Source of the DNA: an uncultured Fidelibacterota bacterium
Lineage (GTDB): Bacteria > Fidelibacterota > Fidelibacteria > Fidelibacterales > Fidelibacteraceae
Length of the DNA stretch: 6,965 nucleotides
Assembly: GCA_937862595.1 (NCBI GenBank)
Contig: CALMFL010000143.1
Span: forward strand, 1 to 6,965
Direction of reading: 5' to 3'
Below the pieces are notes generated by a model, which saw only the letters and a program-made list of their open reading frames with translations, was not told the origin of the DNA and ran no database searches. Below, piece after piece: positions 1 to 5,052 of this stretch; the first letter of the stretch is position 1, and each line of letters starts with the position of its first letter. The translations under genes were made by a program, and so were the position numbers.

Positions 1-71
1 ACGAGGCGATCGAACATATTAAAAAGAAGAAGACGGAAGGCAGAAGTCAGAAGACGGTAGACGGAAATTAA
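1..71 (+). CDS. C-terminal end of an unidentified upstream gene (possibly a ferredoxin/RnfB-like protein)
   Basis: The third frame is open from the window edge to TAA at 69-71. It reads EAIEHIKKKK and then a hydrophilic tail ending in VDGN. EAIEHI resembles the end of a 4Fe-4S ferredoxin domain (CPxxAIE), and RseC-family genes often sit beside rnf genes, so RnfB or another ferredoxin-like protein is a guess; no cysteine is visible to confirm it. About the last 14 residues are encoded by the 7-bp tandem repeat that starts near 29, so the natural C-terminus may once have lain just after the lysine run. Only about 22 codons are visible. Confidence 0.4.
   Translation, partial: EAIEHIKKKKTEGRSQKTVDGN
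29..70 (+). repeat. Purine-rich heptamer tandem repeat, six units
   Basis: Six 7-bp units stand in perfect phase: GAAGACG, GAAGGCA, GAAGTCA, GAAGACG, GTAGACG and GAAATTA. The tract overlaps the 3' end of the upstream reading frame, whose stop lies at its edge. It is followed without a gap by an 8-bp-periodic tract. Degenerate heptamer tandem repeats are known in other bacteria, for example the STRR sequences of filamentous cyanobacteria; any relationship to them is not claimed. Confidence 0.8.
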
Positions 72-190
72 TGGAGAAATGGAGAGAAGGAGAGGAGGCG
101 AGATGGAGAAGAGGAGAAAAGGAGAGCAAATTATCAACCCATCAACTCATCAACCCATAAACTCATAAACACATCACCCCTTACGCTCAT
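71..190 (+). repeat. Octamer-periodic tract of fifteen 8-bp units abutting the rseC start
   Basis: From 71 the sequence keeps an 8-bp phase up to the ATG at 191. Units 71-126 are purine-only or nearly so (ATGGAGAA, ATGGAGAG, AAGGAGAG, GAGGCGAG, ATGGAGAA, GAGGAGAA, AAGGAGAG). Units 127-190 follow a different consensus close to CAACTCAT (CAAATTAT, CAACCCAT, CAACTCAT, CAACCCAT, AAACTCAT, AAACACAT, then two weaker units). The phase is not broken where the consensus changes. The tract fills the whole space between the upstream stop and the next gene, so it forms the 5' leader of that gene. Degenerate, in-phase units suggest slippage followed by drift. Confidence 0.8.
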
Positions 191-610
191 ATGCCCATCC
201 ACGGAATTATCACAGACAAAAAAGACGGAATGATGACCATCCGGATCGAGAAGGAAGCGACGGCCTGTGAGGCCTGCGCTGTCCGGGCGTTTTGCAAGAC
301 CGGCAAGTGCGAGGAGAACCTGATGGTCCTGAAAGACCGGCCGGACCTTCATACGGGGGACAGGGTGCAGGTGGAAGAAGGCCGGAATATCCTGACAAAA
401 ACCGCCCTGCTGGCTTACGGCATCCCGCTCGTCTTCTTTACGGCCGGCATCCTGCTCGGGCGCCTGATCCCGCCGGTCCCGCTTCCTCCCGAACTCCTTC
501 AGTTCGCCTGCGGTTGCGCCGGATTGCTGGCCGGCGGAATTCTCGGCAGGGCCCTTGCAAAACGCATGGCGCAGAAGATCGAGAACTATTTCATCGTAAA
601 GTGTGAATAA
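191..610 (+). CDS. rseC: RseC/MucC-family (SoxR-reducing system) integral membrane protein
   Basis: This 139-residue protein has the RseC/MucC layout. An N-terminal soluble part (1-65) carries a cysteine cluster C26-x2-C29-x5-C35-x4-C40, probably for a metal or Fe-S centre. A GDRVQV segment follows, then two hydrophobic helices at about 70-92 and 101-121 joined by a proline-rich turn, and a short basic tail. In E. coli RseC takes part in sigma-E control and, with the Rsx (Rnf-type) complex, in reducing SoxR; in anaerobes such genes commonly accompany rnf operons, so a redox role at the inner membrane is the likeliest guess. Three more cysteines (107, 109 in helix 2, and 138) are visible. ATG at 191 gives the normal family length, but no Shine-Dalgarno sequence precedes it: the leader is an 8-bp tandem repeat. 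The only other nearby Met (about residue 14) would cut into the conserved start. Family call is firm; role is inferred. Confidence 0.85.
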   Translation: MPIHGIITDKKDGMMTIRIEKEATACEACAVRAFCKTGKCEENLMVLKDRPDLHTGDRVQVEEGRNILTKTALLAYGIPLVFFTAGILLGRLIPPVPLPPELLQFACGCAGLLAGGILGRALAKRMAQKIENYFIVKCE

Positions 611-652
611 ATAACGGCATATTCTTAATATTGTTTACAAATCTTCAAAGAT

Positions 653-678
653 AATCGTAATTAGCGATTGATAATCAA
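653..678. promoter_or_regulatory. Overlapping dyads upstream of glnN, possible operator
   Basis: Two dyads overlap at the promoter: AATCG-7-CGATT (653-669) and TTGAT-A-ATCAA (668-678). The second contains the proposed -35 element TTGATA. A regulator bound here would block or modulate that promoter, which would suit a nitrogen-assimilation gene. In DNA this AT-rich, short arms can arise by chance, and no known nitrogen-regulator consensus is recognised. Confidence 0.25.
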
Positions 679-733
679 ATATTAATCATGTATCTTAAAA
701 TAATTGTTGTCATTCAAGAATTTGTGTGATAAT
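668..733 (+). promoter_or_regulatory. Candidate sigma-70-type promoters of glnN
   Basis: The AT-rich gap 611-773 holds two candidates. The better one is TTGATA (668-673), a 17-bp spacer, and TATCTT (691-696). A second is TTGTTG (704-709), an 18-bp spacer, and GATAAT (728-733), preceded by TGT. If the second is used, transcription begins after the GTG at 726, which supports ATG at 774 as the real start. Confidence 0.4.
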
Positions 734-760
734 TTTGCGCAGATTTTTGAGCACTCAAAA

Positions 761-768
761 AAGGAAGG
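761..768 (+). promoter_or_regulatory. Ribosome binding site deciding the glnN start
   Basis: AAGGAAGG lies 5 bases before ATG 774. The longer in-frame GTG at 726 has no such site and would add 16 residues unlike the family. Confidence 0.75.
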
Positions 769-773
769 TCCCG

Positions 774-2879
774 ATGAAAAGCACAGACTCCGATATTTTG
801 AAAGTATTTGGTGTAAATGTTTTTGGAGATGCGGTCATGCGCCAGCGTTTACCCAAAAATGTCTATGAGGTTCTGAAACAGATCATCAAGGGACACCGCC
901 AGCTTGATGTGAACACGGCGGAGATCGTTGCCAACGCCATGAAGGACTGGGCGATCGAAAAGGGCGCCACGCATTACACGCACTGGTTCCAGCCGCTCAC
1001 CGGGATCACCGCGGAAAAACACGAATCCTTCATTTCTCCCAACGGGGACGGCAGCATTATCATGGAATTCTCGGGCAAGGAGCTCATCCAGGGCGAACCG
1101 GATGCCTCTTCATTCCCGAACGGCGGACTTCGGGCCACCTTCGAAGCCCGCGGCTACACGGTGTGGGACGTCACCTCCCCGGCCTTTATCAAAGACGACG
1201 AAAACGGCAAAACGCTCTATATCCCCACCGCATTTTATTCCTATACCGGCGAAGCGCTGGATAAAAAAACTCCGCTTCTGCGGGCGATCGAAGCACTGTC
1301 TTGGCAGGTCATCCGCGTTCTGCGCCTGCTCGGCAACACCACCGCCAAATACGCCGTTCCCAGCGTCGGTCCGGAACAGGAATACTTTCTGATCGACGAA
1401 ACGTATTACAACAAGCGCCTTGACCTGGAAATGACCGGACGTACGCTGTTCGGCGCACCCGCGCCCAAGGGCCACGAACTGGACGACCATTATTTCGGGA
1501 GCATAAAGGAACGCGTATCGCGTTTTATGAACGACCTGGACATGGAATTGTGGAAACTGAGCATATCGGCTAAGACGAAGCACAACGAAGTGGCTCCCAA
1601 CCAGTACGAACTGGCCGTGGTGTACGGGGAGTGCAACGTGACCATCGACCAGAACCACCTGGTGATGGACGTCATGAAACGCGTCGCCCGCCAGCACAAG
1701 CTGGTTTGCCTCCTGCATGAAAAACCCTTTGCCCGCATCAATGGATCCGGAAAACACAATAACTGGTCCGTCAGCACCGACGACGGCATCAATCTTTTAA
1801 GTCCGGGAAAAACCCCGGAAGACAACGCGACCTTCCTGCTGTTCCTTTCCGCCGTCATCAAGGGCGTCGATATTCATGCCGACCTTCTGCGCCTCGCCGC
1901 GTCCACGCCCGGGAACGACCACCGTCTCGGGGGCAACGAAGCGCCCCCCGCGATCATCTCGATCTATCTGGGCGCCACCCTGACCGAGATCCTCGACAAT
2001 ATCGCCACCGGAAAACCCGGCGCCAAACGCAGATCCGACATCTTTAAACCCGGCGTGTCCGCCTTGCCCGACATTTCCCGCGACGATACGGACCGCAACC
2101 GCACCTCGCCCTTCGCCTTCACCGCCAACAAATTCGAGTTCCGCATGGTCTCGTCGCAGGCCTCTCTGGCACGGCCGAACATGATCCTTAATACGATCAT
2201 CGCCGATCAGCTGCAGGAATTCGCGGAACGCCTGGAAAACGCCGAAGATATCAACCGGGCCGTCACCGCGATCATCCGGGACGTGTACATGAACCATAAG
2301 CGCATCATCTTCAACGGCGACGGATATTCCGGGGCCTGGTATGAAGAAGCTGAAAAACGCGGACTTCCCTATTATGAGAAAAGCGTGGATGTGTTTCCCG
2401 TCTTTACGTCGGAAAAGAACGTCGCCCTTTTTGAAAAACACGGGGTCCTCAGCCGGAACGAACTGATTGCCAGGACGCAGATCCTCCTGAAGAACTATAC
2501 GCTCAAGAACATGATCGAAGCCGCCACCATGCTCAGCATGGCCGAACGGGAGATCCGGCCCGCATTCATCGCCTATCAGGGCAAGCTTGCCCGGACCGCC
2601 CACGACATCAAAGCGGTCGGCGCGGACAACGGGCTGCATGTGCGCCTCCTGAACGAAAGCAGTGAAAAGCTTACCGCCTTCAATACAGCGCTGGATGAAT
2701 TGAAACGTGCGGTTGAAGAAGAAAAGGTCATGAAAGAAGAGCAGAAAGCGCGCTTTGTCCGGGATGTTGTCACGGTCAAAATGGAAATTCTGCGCGAAAC
2801 CGCCGATGCCCTGGAAATGATCTGTGACAAGGAAAGCTGGCCGATGCCGACCTATGCGGAGATGCTGTTCAAGATCTAA
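774..2879 (+). CDS. glnN: Type III glutamine synthetase
   Basis: It makes glutamine from glutamate, ammonium and ATP in the cytoplasm. The 701-residue length (from ATG 774) is typical of the large GSIII class, which forms double-ringed dodecamers, against about 470 for GSI. Visible blocks run in order: HWFQPLTG (70-77) and EKHESF just after it in the GSIII N-terminal domain; VGPEQEYFLID (198-208) with metal-type glutamates E201 and E203; NEVAPNQYE (271-279); KPFARINGSGKHNNWS (317-332), the glutamate/ATP-site region; NDHRLGGNEAPPAI (381-394); and NRTSPFAFTANKFEFRM (442-458). A helical, charged C-terminal part (about 560-700) with a Glu/Lys-rich stretch near 648-660 completes the GSIII pattern. 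No frameshift or missing block is seen. It stands alone with its own promoter region and candidate terminator and has no GlnB or AmtB neighbour. In other bacteria GSIII genes are often raised under nitrogen limitation; nothing here proves that. Confidence 0.97.
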   Translation: MKSTDSDILKVFGVNVFGDAVMRQRLPKNVYEVLKQIIKGHRQLDVNTAEIVANAMKDWAIEKGATHYTHWFQPLTGITAEKHESFISPNGDGSIIMEFSGKELIQGEPDASSFPNGGLRATFEARGYTVWDVTSPAFIKDDENGKTLYIPTAFYSYTGEALDKKTPLLRAIEALSWQVIRVLRLLGNTTAKYAVPSVGPEQEYFLIDETYYNKRLDLEMTGRTLFGAPAPKGHELDDHYFGSIKERVSRFMNDLDMELWKLSISAKTKHNEVAPNQYELAVVYGECNVTIDQNHLVMDVMKRVARQHKLVCLLHEKPFARINGSGKHNNWSVSTDDGINLLSPGKTPEDNATFLLFLSAVIKGVDIHADLLRLAASTPGNDHRLGGNEAPPAIISIYLGATLTEILDNIATGKPGAKRRSDIFKPGVSALPDISRDDTDRNRTSPFAFTANKFEFRMVSSQASLARPNMILNTIIADQLQEFAERLENAEDINRAVTAIIRDVYMNHKRIIFNGDGYSGAWYEEAEKRGLPYYEKSVDVFPVFTSEKNVALFEKHGVLSRNELIARTQILLKNYTLKNMIEAATMLSMAEREIRPAFIAYQGKLARTAHDIKAVGADNGLHVRLLNESSEKLTAFNTALDELKRAVEEEKVMKEEQKARFVRDVVTVKMEILRETADALEMICDKESWPMPTYAEMLFKI

Positions 2880-2933
2880 TTATCTCCCGCCGAAGCCGAA
2901 CGCCGCGTTCCCCTTCGTCATAAAATAAAACCA

Positions 2934-3007
2934 CGGCCCTGCTGTTTCACGCCCTAAGGGCCGACGTGCAGAACCGCGCCGCTCCTCGGGGTGCAGCATT
3001 TTTGTTT
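2934..3007 (+). terminator. Candidate transcription terminator of glnN
   Basis: CGGCCCT (2934-2940) and AGGGCCG (2957-2963) form a perfect 7-bp inverted repeat about 55 bases after the glnN stop. Further on, GCGCC (2976-2980) can pair with GGTGC (2990-2994, one G-U pair), followed within 5 bases by TTTTTGTTT (2999-3007). The second hairpin plus its T-run looks like an intrinsic terminator; the first may be an independent structure. Confidence 0.45.
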
Positions 3008-3023
3008 CAGCCCGTTTCGCCGG

Positions 3024-3079
3024 CCTAACTTCCTAACTTCCCATTTTCCCCTCTTCTCATCTTCCTTCGTCCATCTGAC
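3024..3079. repeat. Second octamer-periodic tract, pyrimidine-rich on +
   Basis: In 8-bp phase the tract reads CCTAACTT twice, then CCCATTTT, CCCCTCTT, CTCATCTT, CCTTCGTC and CATCTGAC. On the - strand it is purine-rich (AAGTTAGG, AAGATGAG, AAGAGGGG) and resembles the purine octamers at 71-126 in period and base bias but in opposite orientation. It ends 3 bases before the first palindromic repeat. No gene is read from it. Confidence 0.65.
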
Positions 3080-3082
3080 GAA

Positions 3083-3222
3083 CAACCCCGTTAGAGGTTG
3101 AAAAACGATAGACGAACGCTCCTCTTCCCGACACCCCTGTTAGGGATTGAAGAAGAATACAAATCCCGACAGGATTGAACGAAAACACACTCTGCTTTCA
3201 TATATGATACATTATTTCAGGT
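3083..3222. repeat. Degenerate edge units of the palindromic array
   Basis: CAACCCCGTTAGAGGTTG (3083-3100) has one mismatch in its arm. From 3132 CACCCCTGTTAGGGATTG is more decayed but is followed by the conserved GAAGAAGAATA. At about 3163-3176 AATCC-CGACA-GGATT keeps a 5-bp stem with a sequence different from the consensus arms and is followed by GAACGAAAAC. Spacing is 49, about 30 and about 60 bp. These look like older members of the array that begins cleanly at 3223. Confidence 0.6.
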
Positions 3223-3725
3223 CAACCCCGTTAGGGGTTGAAGAATAATACAGCGGGGCATTTCCAAATGCCAACCCCGTTAGGGGTTGAACAGCAATAG
3301 AAACGTACTCCCTTATATGAACAACCCCGTTAGGGGTTGAAGAAGAATATAACACTGACTATTCATCTACCGTACAACCCCGGCGGGGTTGAAGAACAAT
3401 ACAGCCCTTCTTCATCCACGGGACATTTACTTAATGCCAACCCTGGCAGTGGGAGCGTGAATAAAAAAAACGTGCACCATATACAAACAACCCCGCCAGG
3501 GGTTGAACAGCAATAGAAACGTACCCCCTTATATGAACAACCCCGTTAGGGGTTGAAGAAGAATATAACTCTGACTATTCATCTACCGAACAACCCCGGC
3601 GGGGTTGAAGAACAATACAGCCATTCTTCATCCATGGGACATTTACTTAATGCCAACCCCGCCAGGGGTTGAACAGCAATAGAAACGTACTCCCTTATAT
3701 GAACAACCCCGTTAGGGGTTGAATA
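3223..3725. repeat. Palindromic repeat array with A-B-C higher-order units
   Basis: The core is CAACCCC-(GTTA, GCCA or GGC)-GGGGTTG followed by GAASARSAATA-like bases. Cores begin at 3223, 3272, 3322, 3375, 3488, 3538, 3591, 3654 and 3704, with a core that has lost its palindrome at 3438. The DNA between cores is also repeated and defines three unit types: A (50 bp: 3272, 3488, 3654), B (53 bp: 3322, 3538, partial at 3704) and C (63 bp: 3375, 3591; the 49-bp unit at 3223 is a C with about 14 bp missing). The 50-bp unit at 3438 looks like a diverged A. Copies differ by only a few bases, so the ABC block of 166 bp was duplicated fairly recently. Every frame through the core meets stops, so it is not coding. 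It lies between the 3' ends of convergent genes. No cas, transposase or integrase gene is in the window. Function unknown. Confidence 0.9.
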
Positions 3726-3751
3726 GTATTTTCTCTCGTCCCTTAGCACAC

Positions 3752-4945
3752 CTAAAGTTTCAGTTTTACGCCCGCTTTTGTCAGCAGCCGCGTGATCAGA
3801 TAAATGAATCCCGTATAGGCGGCCGCTCTCAGGATGCCGATAATGCCGGCGCCCAGCTGCGAGCCGTAAAAAGAAGCAAACCCCGCCAGGCGGAACACAT
3901 AGATCAGCATCACATGCAGAAGGTAGGCCAGGAGAGGGTTGACGGCGATCGGTTTAAAGAACGGATAGGCTCCCTTTTTTCCTCCGACGTCAAGGACCCC
4001 GTAGCACAGCATGAAGATCAGGATGCAGATAGCCGTGCTGAACAAAGCCCAGGACGGTGTTGCGGCGATCTTGTCGACGCCGTAAAGTCCGTACAGCGCA
4101 TATCCCGCCAGGCCGCACAGCAAGGCGAAGATCCCCAGCTTTTTCAGGTAAGCGCGATGATCCCCCGGACCGCGCCCGAAGAGCCAGTGTCCGCAAAGGA
4201 GGCCGCTGAAGCTGATCAGCACATGCGTGCCGAAATGACTTCCGGGATAGAAGACCGTTCTGATCCGTCCGAGAAAGTCAAGCTGTCCCGAACGGTCCGC
4301 AATATAGAGCAGAATGCACAGGGCGGGAATAGAGAGCAGGAGAGCAGGCCGGTCCCTGAAAAGAAGGTAGAGGAGCGCCGTAGCGGCATAGGCAAAGCCG
4401 ATCTCTCCCAAAATGCCCCACCAGCCGGTTTGGATCCAGGAGAGAGTGTCCCCGGAACCCCGCCGGTAGATCGCCAGAAGAAAGACCAGCAGCGCAAACC
4501 CGGTCCATTTCAGGATCGGAAAAATTGCTTTTCGTTTTTCGTTTTCCGGATATGCCGCCCAGAAAAGGATCGCGCCGGCATACATCAGGACATTCCACCA
4601 AGCCGCGTTCATGGAACTTACCGCCGGTCCGTTCAGCATCAGCAGTCCCAGGACCAGAAGGCCGGCGGTGCGTGTTAGGACGTGCAGGAACAAGGGCTGT
4701 CCGGGATATTTCTTTTTCCGCTGCGCAAGGGCGAAGGGAAGCGACAAGCCCACGATGAACAAAAAAGCAGGGAAAACGACATCCGCAAAGGTCATGCCGG
4801 GCGAACCCGGTGCGGCATGTTTCAGCCAGAAGGGAATGTCGCGGACGCCCGCCACGTCGTTCACGAAGATCATCAGCAGGATGGTGATTCCCCGAAAGAC
4901 ATCGACGGACGCAATACGTCCGGATAGTTCCTTTGTTGCCGTCAC
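3752..4945 (-). CDS. DUF5009/NagX-type membrane acyltransferase-like protein (heparan-alpha-glucosaminide N-acetyltransferase family)
   Basis: This 397-residue protein has about 11-12 hydrophobic helices over its whole length (roughly 14-32, 54-74, 88-106, 115-131, 143-160, 175-196, 199-214, 237-256, 266-287, 298-316, 334-352, 365-387). The N-terminal RIASVDVFRGITILLMIFVN and the segment TFADVVFPAFLFIVG (52-66) are the hallmarks of the COG4299/DUF5009 family related to human HGSNAT. H43, just before that segment, lies where HGSNAT has its acetyl-accepting histidine. PSWALFSTAICIL (297-309) and KPIAVNPLLAYLL (331-343) also match the family. Members are thought to move acetyl groups across the membrane onto amino sugars; the substrate here is unknown and no amino-sugar genes flank it. 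The start is GTG (4943-4945), chosen because GGAG lies 5 bases upstream and the conserved N-terminus follows at once. It has its own promoter. The gene ends about 30 bp from the palindromic array. Confidence 0.85.
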   Translation of the reverse strand: MTATKELSGRIASVDVFRGITILLMIFVNDVAGVRDIPFWLKHAAPGSPGMTFADVVFPAFLFIVGLSLPFALAQRKKKYPGQPLFLHVLTRTAGLLVLGLLMLNGPAVSSMNAAWWNVLMYAGAILFWAAYPENEKRKAIFPILKWTGFALLVFLLAIYRRGSGDTLSWIQTGWWGILGEIGFAYAATALLYLLFRDRPALLLSIPALCILLYIADRSGQLDFLGRIRTVFYPGSHFGTHVLISFSGLLCGHWLFGRGPGDHRAYLKKLGIFALLCGLAGYALYGLYGVDKIAATPSWALFSTAICILIFMLCYGVLDVGGKKGAYPFFKPIAVNPLLAYLLHVMLIYVFRLAGFASFYGSQLGAGIIGILRAAAYTGFIYLITRLLTKAGVKLKL

Positions 4946-4950
4946 AAGAG

Positions 4951-4954
4951 CTCC
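4951..4954 (-). promoter_or_regulatory. Ribosome binding site supporting the GTG start
   Basis: GGAG on the - strand lies 5 bases before the GTG at 4945. No ATG in the same frame is found close upstream. Confidence 0.6.
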
Positions 4955-4975
4955 GAATCGCTTATCATAATCGTG

Positions 4976-5003
4976 AATATAGAACGATGGAGATAATATT
5001 CAA
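4976..5003 (-). promoter_or_regulatory. Promoter of the acyltransferase-like gene
   Basis: Read on the - strand: TTGAAT (5003-4998), a 16-bp spacer, and TATATT (4981-4976). These match the sigma-70 hexamers at 4/6 and 5/6. The expected start of transcription leaves a leader of roughly 25 bases before the GTG. It lies just past the hairpin that closes the preceding gene. Confidence 0.55.
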
Positions 5004-5016
5004 AACAGTATATGGA

Positions 5017-5040
5017 AAGGACGCGATCAATCGCGTCCTT
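5017..5040 (-). terminator. Hairpin terminator of the SUMF1-domain lipoprotein gene
   Basis: AAGGACGCGAT (5017-5027) and ATCGCGTCCTT (5030-5040) form a perfect 11-bp inverted repeat starting 12 bases after the stop at 5053. On the - strand the tail after the stem is short of T (TTTCC), so termination may be incomplete or may need a factor. The next promoter follows directly. Confidence 0.65.
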
Positions 5041-5052
5041 ACGTTCCGCATT

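Noticed and set aside
726..773. GTG at 726 as glnN start
   Set aside because: The extra 16 residues do not look like the family, there is no ribosome binding site, and a candidate promoter overlaps the region. ATG 774 has AAGGAAGG at 5 bases.
1797..2639. Long - strand frame of 280 codons inside glnN
   Set aside because: It is a codon-bias shadow of glnN; the + strand frame shows all the glutamine synthetase motifs. The - strand frame at 1110-1757 is rejected for the same reason.
3083..3725. CRISPR array
   Set aside because: Gaps between cores range from about 31 to 46 bp instead of being uniform, the spacers are themselves repeated in fixed order, the repeat core is only 17-18 bp plus a loosely conserved tail, and no cas gene is in the window. 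Spacer diversity, the hallmark of CRISPR, is absent.
3083..3725. Integron attC sites or gene cassettes
   Set aside because: No open frames lie between the repeats, and the core does not carry the RYYYAAC/GTTRRRY pair in the needed spacing.
3719..4678. Long + strand frame of 319 codons
   Set aside because: It is antisense to the DUF5009-type gene, starts inside the palindromic repeat, and has a low-complexity Gln/Arg/Asp-rich composition with no family resemblance.
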